DNA from: Microbacterium sp. Leaf151
GTDB taxonomy: Bacteria; Actinomycetota; Actinomycetes; Actinomycetales; Microbacteriaceae
Direction of reading: 5' to 3'
Length of the DNA stretch: 64,000 bases
Assembly: GCF_001424225.1 (NCBI RefSeq)
Contig: NZ_LMOR01000004.1
Location: forward strand, 558,001-622,000
How positions within the stretch are numbered: the first letter of the stretch is position 1; each line of letters opens with the position of its first letter. The notes beneath the pieces are model-generated. The model searched no databases and was not told the DNA's origin. It was given only the letters and a program-made list of their open reading frames with translations. This document shows, one piece after another, positions 43,247-54,589 of the stretch. Made by a program: the position numbers and the translations under genes.

Positions 43247-44607
43247 GCACCGACGTCGTCGCCCTGCTGCGCGCGGAATTCGGCGAGCGGGTCGACGTCC
43301 GTCCCTCCGCCCTCGAGGCCGTGCGTGCCGACAAGTCGGGTCACTCGGCCCCGGGCCTCCCCCTCGCCGTCGTGCACGCGGCATCCGTCGCCGATGTGCA
43401 GGCGACGTTGCGCATCGCCTCGGCCACCCGTACCCCGGTCGTCCCGCGCGGCGCCGGCACGGGACTCGCGGGCGGCGCCAACACCGGCGGCGGCGAGATC
43501 AGCCTCTCGGTGCGCGGCATGGACCGGGTGCTCGAGGTGCGGCCCGACGACCTCCTCGCCGTGGTCGAGCCCGGCATCCTCAATGCCGATCTGAACGCGC
43601 TGCTCGAGCCGCACGGCGTCTGGTGGGCGCCCGACCCGGCCAGCCGCGCCATCTCGACGGTCGGTGGCAACATCGCCACCGGTGCCGGCGGGTTGCTCTG
43701 CGCGAAGTACGGCGTGGTGCGCGACGCGGTGCTCGGCGTCGACCTCGTCCTCGCAGACGGCCGCCTGCTGCGCCTCGGCCATCGCAGCGTCAAGGGCGTC
43801 ACCGGTCTCGACCTCACGTCGCTGGTCATCGGCTCCGAGGGAACGCTCGGCGTGGTGGTGGGCGCCACCCTGAAGCTCCGCCGTCTCGTCGAGGGTGAGC
43901 GCGTCACGCTGACCGCGCTGTTCGACGGCGTGCGCGCCGCCGCCGTAGCCTCGGCCGCGGTCACGGCATCCGGTGCGCAGCCCGCGATCATGGAGCTCAT
44001 GGATGCCACGAGCCTCGCGGCCGTGCACCGGTTGCTGTCGCTGCCGGCTCCTCCCCCGGGCGCGGCGCAGCTGACGGTGCAGACGGACGGGCCCGTCGCC
44101 GCCACGGAAGCCCGCGCGATCGCCGACGTCCTCCGCGCGGCCGGCGGCACCGTCACCGTCGCAGCCGACGCCGCCGAGGGCGAGGCGCTGCTGGCGATCC
44201 GCCGCGCCATGCATCCGGCGATGGAGACGCTGGGCACGACGCTCATCGAGGACGTCTCCGTTCCCCGCAGCGCGCTACCCGACATGTTCGACGAGATCGC
44301 GCGCATCGAGCGGCAGTTCGGACTCGCGATCCCGGCGGTCGCTCACGCGGGCGACGGCAATCTGCACCCGAACTTCGTGTTCGAGGGCCCCGAGGTCCCG
44401 CCGGTGGTGTGGGATGCCGCCGAGGAGCTCTTCCGCGCGGCCCTCGCACTGGGTGGCACGCTGACCGGCGAGCACGGGATCGGCGTTCTCAAGCGGCGCT
44501 GGCTGGCCGACGAGCTGGGCGACGACCAGTGGCGACTGCAGCGCGACATCGCCCGGGTGTTCGACCCGCTCGGCATCCTGAATCCGGGCAAGGTCTTCGC
44601 GCCGTGA
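43243..44607 (+). CDS. FAD-linked oxidase, GlcD / D-lactate dehydrogenase type
   Basis: A 454-residue flavoprotein of the VAO family that oxidises a 2-hydroxy acid such as glycolate or D-lactate. The FAD-binding segments are VVPRGAGTGLAGGANT, VGGNIATGAGGLLCAKYG and GSEGTLGVV; the C-terminal substrate domain carries HAGDGNLHPNF and GEHGIGVLKRRWL. The GTG start at 43243 is set by the 4-nt overlap with the YrdB-like gene. Other glycolate-oxidase subunits are absent, so a single-subunit dehydrogenase passing electrons to quinone is likely. Confidence 0.9.
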   Translation: MSTDVVALLRAEFGERVDVRPSALEAVRADKSGHSAPGLPLAVVHAASVADVQATLRIASATRTPVVPRGAGTGLAGGANTGGGEISLSVRGMDRVLEVRPDDLLAVVEPGILNADLNALLEPHGVWWAPDPASRAISTVGGNIATGAGGLLCAKYGVVRDAVLGVDLVLADGRLLRLGHRSVKGVTGLDLTSLVIGSEGTLGVVVGATLKLRRLVEGERVTLTALFDGVRAAAVASAAVTASGAQPAIMELMDATSLAAVHRLLSLPAPPPGAAQLTVQTDGPVAATEARAIADVLRAAGGTVTVAADAAEGEALLAIRRAMHPAMETLGTTLIEDVSVPRSALPDMFDEIARIERQFGLAIPAVAHAGDGNLHPNFVFEGPEVPPVVWDAAEELFRAALALGGTLTGEHGIGVLKRRWLADELGDDQWRLQRDIARVFDPLGILNPGKVFAP

Positions 44608-44710
44608 GGGTCGCGACGACACGGGCGTGATGAGAACGTGACGTGGCTCCCGGCGAACGCGCAGCGGTCTCCCATAGCATGGGAAGACTGACTTGTGGGG
44701 GGTTCGACCA

Positions 44711-46102
44711 ATGACCGACGGTACCGACGGCGCCACGTACGCCTGGGCTCCGGCCGAGCCCAAGGCGCGTAAGAACCGCTCCGGCCTGTGGATCGGCATC
44801 CCCGCCGGCGCCACGGCCGTGGCCCTCATCGCCGCGTCCCTGGTGCTGATCGCGCCCGGTGCGTCCGTCGCCGGTGTGCAGATCGGCGGCCTGACCGCGG
44901 GAGCCGCAGCGCAGGCCATCGAGGCTCGCCTGGCGCAGACGACCGTCACCGTCGAGAGCCCCGCCGGTGAGGTCACCGTCACCGGTGCCGACCTCGGCGC
45001 CACGGTCGACGCGGCCGCCGTCGCCGACAAGGCGTTCGCCGACAACCCCATGTGGAAGCCCGCGTCGTGGTTCCCGCAGGGCACCGGCGTCGCTGTCGAC
45101 GTCGACGCCGCCGATGCGGCCGCCGCCCTGCGCGACCGCGCGCCCGGCGCCTTCCGTGCGCCGGTCGACGCCTCGCTCGCGTACGACGCCGGTTCCCAGA
45201 CCTACGTGACCACCCCCGCCGAGGCCGGCGAGGGCATCGACGTCTCCACCGTCACCGCCGCACTGCAGTCTGCGTTCGACGCCGGCACCCCCTCGACCAC
45301 GGTCGAAGCGGGCCTGGTCGCCGTCGACGCCCCCGTCTCGACCGAAGAGGCCGACGCCGCCGTGGCGAAGCTCAACGGCATCCTCGACTCGGCGGGCTTC
45401 TACGTCGGCGACGAGCGCACGGTGCCCGTCGACCGTGCCACCGCGGCATCCTGGATCACCGTCACGCCCGACGGCAAGGGCGCGTTCGCCATCTCGGCCG
45501 ACGAAGCCGCCATCCAGAACGCCGTCGCGGGTCTCGCCGGCACCGTCGACCGTGCCGCCGTCGACGCCGACGTCATCGTCGACAGCGGTGGCGAGGTCAT
45601 CAAGGCCTTCACCGAGGGCCAGACCGGTCGCTCGCTCGGCGACACGAGCGGCATCGCCGCGGCCTTCGCTTCGCAGCTCGCCGAGGGCAACGCACGTTAC
45701 GCCCTCACCGTCGCCGAGACGCCCTTCGACACTAAGAAGACCGAGCGTCGCATCGAGGTCAACCTCAGCGCCCAGTCCGTCACCCTGTACGAGAACGGCC
45801 AGGTCTACCGCAACTGGTCGATGTCGTCGGGCAAGAGCGGCTGGGAGACCCACACCGGCGAATTCCGCATCGGCTGGAAGACGACGATGCAAGACATGGG
45901 GTGCGTCGACGGCTACGACTACTGCACCAAAGACGTCCCGTGGGTCGCGTACTTCAACGGCGACGAGGGGTTCCACGGGACCTACTGGCACAACAACTTC
46001 GGCACCCCGATGAGTCATGGCTGCATCAACCTCACGGTCAACAACGCCAAAGAGCTCTACGACTGGGCGTACAAGGGCACCGAGGTCTCGGTTCACTACT
46101 GA
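44711..46102 (+). CDS. L,D-transpeptidase with peptidoglycan-binding-like repeats
   Basis: A 463-residue membrane-anchored cell-wall enzyme that forms 3-3 cross-links or attaches proteins to peptidoglycan. A short cytoplasmic tail and one membrane helix (about residues 27-48) precede two long Ala/Asp/Thr-rich domains like the putative peptidoglycan-binding domain found before YkuD domains. The YkuD domain ends with the catalytic motif HNNFGTPMSHGCINL. The ATG at 44711 is preferred over a GTG 18 nt upstream because it is preceded by a G-rich ribosome site. A perfect terminator follows. Confidence 0.9.
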   Translation: MTDGTDGATYAWAPAEPKARKNRSGLWIGIPAGATAVALIAASLVLIAPGASVAGVQIGGLTAGAAAQAIEARLAQTTVTVESPAGEVTVTGADLGATVDAAAVADKAFADNPMWKPASWFPQGTGVAVDVDAADAAAALRDRAPGAFRAPVDASLAYDAGSQTYVTTPAEAGEGIDVSTVTAALQSAFDAGTPSTTVEAGLVAVDAPVSTEEADAAVAKLNGILDSAGFYVGDERTVPVDRATAASWITVTPDGKGAFAISADEAAIQNAVAGLAGTVDRAAVDADVIVDSGGEVIKAFTEGQTGRSLGDTSGIAAAFASQLAEGNARYALTVAETPFDTKKTERRIEVNLSAQSVTLYENGQVYRNWSMSSGKSGWETHTGEFRIGWKTTMQDMGCVDGYDYCTKDVPWVAYFNGDEGFHGTYWHNNFGTPMSHGCINLTVNNAKELYDWAYKGTEVSVHY

Positions 46103-46112
46103 GCCCGGACCA

Positions 46113-46150
46113 AGAAAGGGGCGGACGCCGAACGGCATCCGCCCCTTTCT
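46113..46150 (+). terminator. Terminator after the L,D-transpeptidase
   Basis: A 13-bp perfect stem (AGAAAGGGGCGGA with its complement) extended by three more pairs after one mismatch, ending in CCCTTTCT. It starts 11 nt after the stop codon. Confidence 0.9.
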
Positions 46151-46424
46151 CGTCGCCGGCGACGCAGATTCCGGCACCTGCCGCATCGCGTCGATCGCGT
46201 CCGCTTGTCGCCGGCGTTCTCGTTCGCGGGGGCCGCGTGGGGCGTTCCGCCTCGAGAAACAACGCAGGGAATCCGCTCCCGCCGCCTCGCTGACCACCGC
46301 GTTGCCGTGCCGCCTCGCGCACGACTCCTGCGCTGCGTCTGTGGGAGGCGCTCGAGCGGCGTCGTGAGCTCGCGCAAGCAGGAGCTGTGCCGGCTCGAAC
46401 ACGCGTTTCGCGGCCGGACCCGAA
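46151..46424. other. Gene-free stretch between two facing terminators
   Basis: This GC-rich DNA, bounded by the terminators of the convergent L,D-transpeptidase and isocitrate dehydrogenase genes, shows no supported gene, repeat or promoter. Confidence 0.5.
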
Positions 46425-46458
46425 GGAGGGGCGGATGCCGTGCGGCATCCGCCCCTCC
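46425..46458 (-). terminator. Terminator after isocitrate dehydrogenase
   Basis: A perfect 16-bp inverted repeat, GGAGGGGCGGATGCCG and its complement, with a minimal loop. It contains GGATGCC and starts 22 nt after the stop codon on the minus strand. Confidence 0.9.
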
Positions 46459-46479
46459 CGGGATCTGCGTGTCAGAGAC

Positions 46480-48699
<2,220 letters not shown>

Positions 48700-48938
48700 G
48701 TCAGATCTCTCCGTAGAGGCGGCCAGGGTTGCGTTTCAGCCTATCGCACGTGGGCAAAGTCTCTCGATATCGAGATACTTCTCCCTCGGAACCGTTCGCC
48801 GCGCCACTTCGCGCGCCGGGGTCGCCGCACCGGCACGGGTGAACGTCGAGACGCGGATCGACCACGCGCGGGTGACGGGCGGGGCCGGGAAGCGCGGGCG
48901 ACCTTGGGACTCGGTGGCCGTGCCGCTAACCTGGGCGC

Positions 48939-49391
48939 ATGGCTGACCTGCGTCTCGTCGAACTGTCCGCCGCCACGATCGTGGCGGTGAACACCCTGTC
49001 GCTCAAGCCCGGCCAGGAGCAGTTCCTCGCTCCGGTCAGCTACGGCATCGCTGCGACCGTGAGCAATCCGCAGACGTCGTGGCAGCGGGTCGTGCTCGAC
49101 GCCGACGAGGTCGTCGGGTTCGTCAGCGCCAACTTCGACCCCGACGCGCACGAGGAGCACTTCCGCTCGGTGCTCTGGCGCATCAACGTCGACGCAGACG
49201 AGCAGGGCCGCGGCGTCGGCAGCTACGCCCTCGCCGCCGTCCTCGAGGAGGCACGCGGCCGCGGCATGGACCACGTCGACGTGATCTACGAACCCGGCGT
49301 CGGCGGCCCCGAGGCGTTCTTCGAGCGCGTCGGCTTCGAGGCGGTCGGCGAGACCGAGTACGGCGAGATCATCGCGCGCGTGCGCGTCTGA
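48939..49391 (+). CDS. GNAT-family acetyltransferase
   Basis: A 150-residue acetyl-CoA-dependent N-acetyltransferase. Motif A is INVDADEQGRGVGSYALAAV, with the Q/R-x-x-G-x-G loop that holds the pyrophosphate of CoA; motif B is FFERVGFEAVGE. The acceptor is unknown. The gene is single, convergent with the ABC permease of the peptide cluster and unlikely to belong to it. Confidence 0.88.
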   Translation: MADLRLVELSAATIVAVNTLSLKPGQEQFLAPVSYGIAATVSNPQTSWQRVVLDADEVVGFVSANFDPDAHEEHFRSVLWRINVDADEQGRGVGSYALAAVLEEARGRGMDHVDVIYEPGVGGPEAFFERVGFEAVGETEYGEIIARVRV

Positions 49392-49451
49392 GGCGACCGA
49401 CGGGGCGATCCACTTCTCCGTCGTCCCCGGAGAGCGCCGACGACGCTCTGG

Positions 49452-50228
49452 TCACCGCACGTCTCGCCGCAGGAACGACCACGCGCCCGCGGCGAGCGCG
49501 ATGGCTACCCATGCGGTCGCCAGAGCGCACGCGAGCCCCTGTCCCGGTCCGACGGTCTCGCCGATGCCGAGCGCCTCGAGATCGAGGCCGGCGCCGCGGA
49601 GCATCGTGGGTAGCGGCATCCAGGCCGAGATGTCCGGCCACAGGGAAGCCGCCATCAACGCGGCGCTGATCGAGAACGGGGCGATGAAAAGCGCCGGCAG
49701 ATGCGCCTGGACGACGAGCCCGACGCCGAGTCCCCAGACCGCGGCGGCCGCGCCCACGGCGAGGATCGCCAGGACATCGCCGAGATCCACGCCGGCGAGA
49801 CCGAAAGTCGGCACCAGCGCGAGACGCCCGCCGAGCACCGCCGCGGCAGCGACCGTCGCTCCGCCCAGCGCCGCGAACGGCACCCGACCGACGAGCGCCC
49901 AGGGGCGCGACTGCAGCGTCGCCCGCTGCGCGACGACCCCGGAGCGACGGTCCACCGTGTACCGGAACGAGCCGTAGATCGCGGCCATGACAGCGGCATA
50001 GACGCCGATCACCGCCGACAGCGGCCCGACCACCAGCATCTTCACGTCCTCGGGCGCCCCGGCGACGTCAGGGGGGATGCTCGCGGCGATGGACGCGGAG
50101 AGCACGAACGTGGCCGCACCGATCCCGCCGAGGGTCAGGTCGGCCCCGAAGCTCCGCCCCTGAGCGGCGAGAGCGCGACCCACGCGCCGCGGCAGGGAGG
50201 GAGCGGCCACCACGGGAGCGGCCGTCAC
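49452..50228 (-). CDS. ABC-2 type permease B of the peptide cluster
   Basis: A 258-residue protein with six hydrophobic segments and no ATPase motif, a membrane subunit of the ABC-2 exporter group. It starts with GTG 50228, overlapping the preceding permease by 4 nt, and is the last gene of the peptide operon. With its partner permease and ATPase it could export the mature peptide or give self-protection. The sequence alone does not tell which. Confidence 0.82.
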   Translation of the reverse strand: MTAAPVVAAPSLPRRVGRALAAQGRSFGADLTLGGIGAATFVLSASIAASIPPDVAGAPEDVKMLVVGPLSAVIGVYAAVMAAIYGSFRYTVDRRSGVVAQRATLQSRPWALVGRVPFAALGGATVAAAAVLGGRLALVPTFGLAGVDLGDVLAILAVGAAAAVWGLGVGLVVQAHLPALFIAPFSISAALMAASLWPDISAWMPLPTMLRGAGLDLEALGIGETVGPGQGLACALATAWVAIALAAGAWSFLRRDVR

Positions 50229-50953
50229 GCGAACCGCCGCCGTCCGACGATCCACGCACCCGTCGTCAGGGCGAGAGCCCAGGCGAGGGCCACGGCCAGA
50301 CCACCGCCCGGCGAGAGCAGCACGGGATGGTTCTGCGGCGACGCCAGTGCAGCGAGCGACAGCCCCGGCAGGAAGCGGGCCATGTCGGGTGCGGTGCCGA
50401 GCAGAGCGAGCTCGAGGGCGATCGGACCTGCCAGTACCAGGGCGGCCGCGGCGTAGTAGTTGCCCACGATCCAGCCGACCGCGGCGCCGCAGACGGACCC
50501 CAGCGCCGTCGCGGGAAGCGCGCCGAGCGCCGTCCGGAACACCGCCGGGGACGGAGCGAAAGCGAGCCCATTCACGCTCAGCACCACGGCGCCGACACCG
50601 CACCAGAGGAGGATCAGGCCGGCGGTGAGGACCAGTCCGACGACCATCGCCGCGAGGACCTTGCCGACGAATGCGCGCGCGAACCCGACCTGGACGACCG
50701 TCCGGCCCATCGATCCGTAATAGAACTCGCGGGTCACGCCGAACGCCCCCGCGAACGCCGCCACCACGAAGGTCCACGCGACCGGGGCGAAGAGCAGACC
50801 CGCGGCGGTCTCGGCATCCAGGCCCGTCATCCGCCCGAGGGTGTCGTCGCTGGTGAGGACGATGACGGGGACGAACCCCGCCAGCAGCAGGACCGCGAGG
50901 GTGTTGAACCCGCTGCGCGCGCGCAGGATCTCGGCACGCATCGCCCCGATCAC
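50225..50953 (-). CDS. ABC-2 type permease A of the peptide cluster
   Basis: A 242-residue membrane protein with six predicted helices. MRAEILRARSGFNTLAVLLL at the start and FAGAFGVTREFYYGSMGRTV (the conserved T-x-E-x-x-x-G-x-x-x-R loop) are typical of ABC-2 permeases for lantibiotic-type immunity or export. The GTG at 50953 overlaps the ATPase stop by 4 nt; ATG 50941 is an alternative. It is coupled to the second permease. Confidence 0.85.
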   Translation of the reverse strand: MIGAMRAEILRARSGFNTLAVLLLAGFVPVIVLTSDDTLGRMTGLDAETAAGLLFAPVAWTFVVAAFAGAFGVTREFYYGSMGRTVVQVGFARAFVGKVLAAMVVGLVLTAGLILLWCGVGAVVLSVNGLAFAPSPAVFRTALGALPATALGSVCGAAVGWIVGNYYAAAALVLAGPIALELALLGTAPDMARFLPGLSLAALASPQNHPVLLSPGGGLAVALAWALALTTGAWIVGRRRFA

Positions 50954-51666
50954 GCGCGGCTCCCCTCGACGAGGTCGAAGTAGCGATCCTCGAGGGAGTC
51001 CCCGGGGCCGCGCACCAGGTCGTCGAGCGCGCCGGAATACAGCACCCGGCGCTGGAGGATGACGACTTCGTCGACGGTGTGCTCGAGTTCGGCGAGCTGA
51101 TGGCTCGATACGAGCACCGATCCCCCGGCCTGCGCGAAGGACCGGAGGTAGCGACGCAACCACCGGATGCCGTCCGGGTCGAGGCCGTTAGAGGGTTCGT
51201 CGAGCACGAGCGTGCGGGGCGAGCCGATGAGCGCGGCCGCGAGCCCGAGCCTCTGCACCATGCCCGTCGAGAAGGACTTCACTCGCCGCCGGGCGTCGCC
51301 GGCGAGCCCGACCTCGTCGAGCACCTCGTCGACACGCCGGCGGGGGGCACCGACAGCGAGGCGTGCGATGTCGAGGTGTCGTCGCGCCGTGATGCCGGGC
51401 TCGAAGCCGAATCCGTCCATCTGCACACCGATGTGGGCCGACGGCTGCACGAGACGGCGGAACGGCAGGCCGTCGACGAGTGACTCGCCGTCGGTCGGGG
51501 CGGACAGACCGACGACGGTGCGCAGCGTCGTGGACTTCCCCGCTCCGTTCGGGCCGAGCAGCCCCACGACGCTGCCGCGACGCACGGCGAACGAAACGTC
51601 TTCGACGGCCGTGCGGGAACCGTATCTCTTGGTGAGGTGGCGCACCTCGATAGCGGGGTCGATCAT
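50950..51666 (-). CDS. ABC transporter ATPase of the peptide cluster
   Basis: A 238-residue ATPase of the ABC-2/antibiotic-resistance group (CcmA-like). Walker A is GPNGAGKST, the signature is the variant FSTGMVQRLGLAAAL, Walker B is TLVLDEPSNGLD, and the H-loop is in VLVSSHQLAELE. It should drive the two downstream permeases. Its ATG at 51666 overlaps the stop of the M50 protease gene by 4 nt, binding export to maturation genes in one transcript. Confidence 0.92.
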   Translation of the reverse strand: MIDPAIEVRHLTKRYGSRTAVEDVSFAVRRGSVVGLLGPNGAGKSTTLRTVVGLSAPTDGESLVDGLPFRRLVQPSAHIGVQMDGFGFEPGITARRHLDIARLAVGAPRRRVDEVLDEVGLAGDARRRVKSFSTGMVQRLGLAAALIGSPRTLVLDEPSNGLDPDGIRWLRRYLRSFAQAGGSVLVSSHQLAELEHTVDEVVILQRRVLYSGALDDLVRGPGDSLEDRYFDLVEGSRA

Positions 51667-53354
51667 CGTCGGGTCTCTTTCGTATCGGTGTCCGGCGGGC
51701 TCAGGAACGAGAGGAGGACAGACGCCGGCTCGACGACGTGGGTCGTCCACGCCGCCTCGAGCACGGAACGGGAGCCGAGGCGGAGGCTCGCGCGGCCGGC
51801 GACGGGCAGTTCGGAGCTCTCGGCGACATCAACGGCGCCGATCACGACGGCGTCCACGTCGACTCCGCTCACCTCGAGGGGCGAGAACGCCGAGAGGGGC
51901 ACGGCCCGGGGGCGCGGCGCCGTCGCCCACGCGGTCCCGGTCGCGACGTGCGCGGAGAGGATCCCGCTCGTCGACAGGTCGACCGGGCTGCCGTCGGCCA
52001 CGGGGAGCGACGCGGGCGAATCATCCGTCGACACGAGGAGCACCCGGTCGTCGGCCACGACGAAGCCGGTCGTGCGGACGTCGTCGACCGGGACGGAGGC
52101 CGCCGCGCCGAAGGCGGCGGCCGTCAGGAAGGCCGCCAGCAGGACGAATCGGAGGCGTCCTGTGCCCCGCCGCCAACACGCCACCAGCCATCGCGCGACG
52201 CGTACGCCGACGGCGACCACGACGAACGATTGAAGGGCGAGGACGAGGAACGCGCCCACCGGCCCCGTGCCGGCGAGGGCGCGCACCGCCCGTTCGACGG
52301 CGAACCCCACGATGACGGTGGGTACGAGGGCGCTCAGCACCCCGAAGGGCACGCTCCATCGACGCGGAAACGACCGCGGTCCCGCCGGGCCGCCGAAGAG
52401 GACGCGACGGAGGGCGTCCGCGGCGTCGCTCATCGTGCGGGCGCGCAGACGGGGCTCGTCCAGCGCGCTCATGAGCGCCAGGTAGCCGTCGAAGCGGACG
52501 AACGGGACCAGGTTGACCACGACCACCGTGACGCACGTGCACGCCACGACGAGCAGCGCCCGGCGCAGGTCGGAGTCGGGAACGGCGAGCGCCCCCAGGG
52601 CCGCGGCCCCGCCGAGGACGGCGTGGACCGCCGGACCCGCCAGGGCCACCACGACGCGGGAGGCGCGCGAGGGAAGGCGCCACGCGTCGGTGACGTCGAC
52701 GAAGAACGCCGGGCCGAGGTACAACAGCATCACCCCGGCGCGACGCGGCTGCGCACCCGCGTGAGAAAGCGTCAGGCCGTGCGCGGCCTCGTGGGCCAGG
52801 GTTGCGGCGATCATCACCGCCGCGACGAGGCCCAGGTCGGCCAGCGGGAGCGGAGAGGTGAGCGCGCGGGCGGCCGTCTCGGCCTGCCACACCAGAGCGA
52901 CGCCACCCAGGACGACGATCGCCGCGAGCGGCCACACCAGCCACCGACGCAGGAGCGGCCGCAGCAGCCGATGCAGACGATCGAAGAGGAGAGGGGCGCG
53001 CAGCGTCGCGAGCTGGATCGTCAGCGGCGGCCGATAGGTCACGCGCCCGGCGGGGCGCCTCGGTGAGCCCTCGAGCAGACCGGCCCGGCGGAAACGCTCC
53101 ACGAGTGCGGCGAACGCTTCCGGCTCCTGGTCGGGGGCGAAGCGCCGGCGCAGGTCGTCGACGGCGGCAGTGCCGTCCATCGCACTCAGGGTCGCCGCGA
53201 CGGTCGAGGACGCCCGCGACACCGGCACGCCGTCGATGCTGACGAGCCAGTGCCCGCCGTTGGCCGCGGGCTCGATGCGAACGGTGTCGGCGAGCCGCGG
53301 CGGTACCGCGGCGTGCGGTGCACGGGCGGGCGGGCGGAGCGCATCACGCGACAT
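51663..53354 (-). CDS. M50-type intramembrane metalloprotease of the daptide-like cluster
   Basis: A 563-residue polytopic membrane protein. An N-terminal cytosolic region (about 1-125) precedes helices with the zinc motif HEAAH at residues 188-192 and the second M50 motif NLVPFVRFDGY near 280-290, which supplies the aspartate ligand. More helices and a C-terminal extracellular-type beta domain follow. Daptide clusters encode such a protease, proposed to cut the leader within the membrane. The start at 53354 is within the end of the methyltransferase gene (11-nt overlap); the longer frame lacks support. Confidence 0.87.
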   Translation of the reverse strand: MSRDALRPPARAPHAAVPPRLADTVRIEPAANGGHWLVSIDGVPVSRASSTVAATLSAMDGTAAVDDLRRRFAPDQEPEAFAALVERFRRAGLLEGSPRRPAGRVTYRPPLTIQLATLRAPLLFDRLHRLLRPLLRRWLVWPLAAIVVLGGVALVWQAETAARALTSPLPLADLGLVAAVMIAATLAHEAAHGLTLSHAGAQPRRAGVMLLYLGPAFFVDVTDAWRLPSRASRVVVALAGPAVHAVLGGAAALGALAVPDSDLRRALLVVACTCVTVVVVNLVPFVRFDGYLALMSALDEPRLRARTMSDAADALRRVLFGGPAGPRSFPRRWSVPFGVLSALVPTVIVGFAVERAVRALAGTGPVGAFLVLALQSFVVVAVGVRVARWLVACWRRGTGRLRFVLLAAFLTAAAFGAAASVPVDDVRTTGFVVADDRVLLVSTDDSPASLPVADGSPVDLSTSGILSAHVATGTAWATAPRPRAVPLSAFSPLEVSGVDVDAVVIGAVDVAESSELPVAGRASLRLGSRSVLEAAWTTHVVEPASVLLSFLSPPDTDTKETRR

Positions 53355-54165
53355 CGGCGCCTCCGTCGTCGGCGCGGGTGTGCAGCAGCACCATGCCCTC
53401 ACCCGGCACGGCCCCGTTCGTGCGCACCGGGATCGTCGCGGGCGGGGCGAACCCGGCGTCCCGCAGTTCGGCGGTCACCGTCGCCGCGTCGAGGAGCTGC
53501 AGCCGTGTGGTCAACACGCGCACGGGACCCGGCGACGTGGGCAGCGGGAACGGCATCCAATTCACGATGCGCGTGGCGCCGCCCGCCTCGACCTGCTGGG
53601 ATTGCAGGTAGTCCGTGTGTCCGTGTGCCGTCTCGACGGCGATCTCCCGATCGGAGGAAACGCGTAGCTGGGCGACCGCGCCAGACCCCGCGACCGAGAG
53701 CAGCAGGCTCCCGGTAGGAGCGAGGTGCCGACGGACGGCACCGTAAAGGCGTCGACGGTCCGCGCCGCCGAGCAGCGTAATGGAGGTCGCGCCGAGCACG
53801 ATGAGATCGAAGGCTCGCTCGAGATCGAACGCGCACATGTCGGCGACGACGAACGTGCACGGCGACTGCGGCGGGACGGCGTCGCGAAGTCGCGCGAGCA
53901 TGTCGGGCGAGAGGTCGAGGGCGGTGACACGCGCGCCGGAACGCAGCAGCGGGACGGTGAGCCGGCCGGTCCCCGCGGCGAGGTCGAGCACCTCGGGACC
54001 GCTGCGGCGCGCGACGGCGAGCACCTCGAGGATCTCGGATCGGTCCGGCCCGACGAGGTCGTCGTAGAACCGTGCGCCGTCACCGGCGTACACGTCGCTC
54101 GGGTCGGCGACGCATCCGGCTTCCGCCAGGCGGTGGCGCACGGAGTCGGTGAGCGGTGCGGTCAT
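53344..54165 (-). CDS. SAM-dependent methyltransferase of the daptide-like cluster
   Basis: A 273-residue class I methyltransferase with SAM-binding motif EVLDLAAGTGRLTVPLL near residue 60, the acidic residue in VTALDLSPDML and the post-I DMCAF. In daptides such an enzyme dimethylates the new C-terminal amine. The position directly after the precursors fits this. The ATG follows AGGAGG, and a strong hairpin (54196-54230) separates it from the last precursor. Confidence 0.88.
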   Translation of the reverse strand: MTAPLTDSVRHRLAEAGCVADPSDVYAGDGARFYDDLVGPDRSEILEVLAVARRSGPEVLDLAAGTGRLTVPLLRSGARVTALDLSPDMLARLRDAVPPQSPCTFVVADMCAFDLERAFDLIVLGATSITLLGGADRRRLYGAVRRHLAPTGSLLLSVAGSGAVAQLRVSSDREIAVETAHGHTDYLQSQQVEAGGATRIVNWMPFPLPTSPGPVRVLTTRLQLLDAATVTAELRDAGFAPPATIPVRTNGAVPGEGMVLLHTRADDGGADVA

Positions 54166-54195
54166 GGCTCCTCCTGGAGGTGTGGTGGTGGACCG

Positions 54196-54230
54196 TCGAG
54201 GGGGACACGCCGGCGGCGTCTCCCCCTCGA
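54196..54230 (-). terminator. Hairpin between the last precursor and the methyltransferase
   Basis: TCGAGGGGGA pairs with TCCCCCTCGA, extended by ACGCC/GGCGT after one mismatch. It begins 7 nt after the precursor stop on the minus strand. It is probably a partial terminator or RNA-stability element that keeps precursor mRNA more abundant than the downstream enzyme part. Confidence 0.7.
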
Positions 54231-54236
54231 TGGCGT

Positions 54237-54359
54237 TCAGGTCGCGATGGCGACCGTCGCGGCGGCGATGGCGATGAGGTAGCTGGCGTGCTCCCACCAC
54301 TCCATCGGCGCGTCGAGGGCGTCGAGTTCCTCGAAGCCCAGAGCGAGATCGTTCGGCAT
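54237..54359 (-). CDS. Daptide-like precursor peptide 3
   Basis: A 40-residue peptide with the strong ribosome site GAGGAGGTGAC. The leader carries FEELDALDAP (residues 9-18), shared with the other two precursors. The core is hydrophobic (EHASYLIAIAA) and ends in VAIAT, so the C-terminal residue is Thr, as needed for conversion to a 1,2-propanediamine. It is too short for routine gene finders and was found by translating the minus strand between the dehydrogenase and methyltransferase genes. Confidence 0.88.
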   Translation of the reverse strand: MPNDLALGFEELDALDAPMEWWEHASYLIAIAAATVAIAT

Positions 54360-54387
54360 GTGTCACCTCCTCAGTGCGGCAGAGGAA

Positions 54388-54410
54388 GGGATGCCACGGT
54401 CGCGGCATCC
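54388..54410 (-). terminator. Hairpin between precursors 2 and 3
   Basis: GGATGCC and GGCATCC form a short stem, extended by a G-C context, around an 8-nt loop in the 62-nt gap between two precursor genes. It is a small version of the GGATGCC terminators in this window, and likely a partial terminator or processing site. Confidence 0.55.
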
Positions 54411-54421
54411 GTCGAGAGTCC

Positions 54422-54544
54422 TCAGGTGGCGGACAGGGCGATGAGCCCGAGGGCCACCCCGTAGCTGAAGCCGCGGAACCAATCCCATCCGTCGTCAGGG
54501 GCGTCCATCGAGTCGAGCTCGACGAACTCCAGGGTGGAAGTCAT
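54422..54544 (-). CDS. Daptide-like precursor peptide 2
   Basis: A 40-residue peptide from ATG 54544, or 42 residues from ATG 54550; both lie after AAGGAGGTGAC. Spacing favours the inner start. The leader motif is FVELDSMDAP (residues 7-16). The core has two Trp and an Arg (GWDWFRGFSYG) and ends in LIALSAT, again with C-terminal Thr. It is the most divergent of the three. Confidence 0.88.
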   Translation of the reverse strand: MTSTLEFVELDSMDAPDDGWDWFRGFSYGVALGLIALSAT

Positions 54545-54589
54545 GTGCATGTCACCTCCTTGATGGTCACGGGGTCGATCGGTTCGCCC

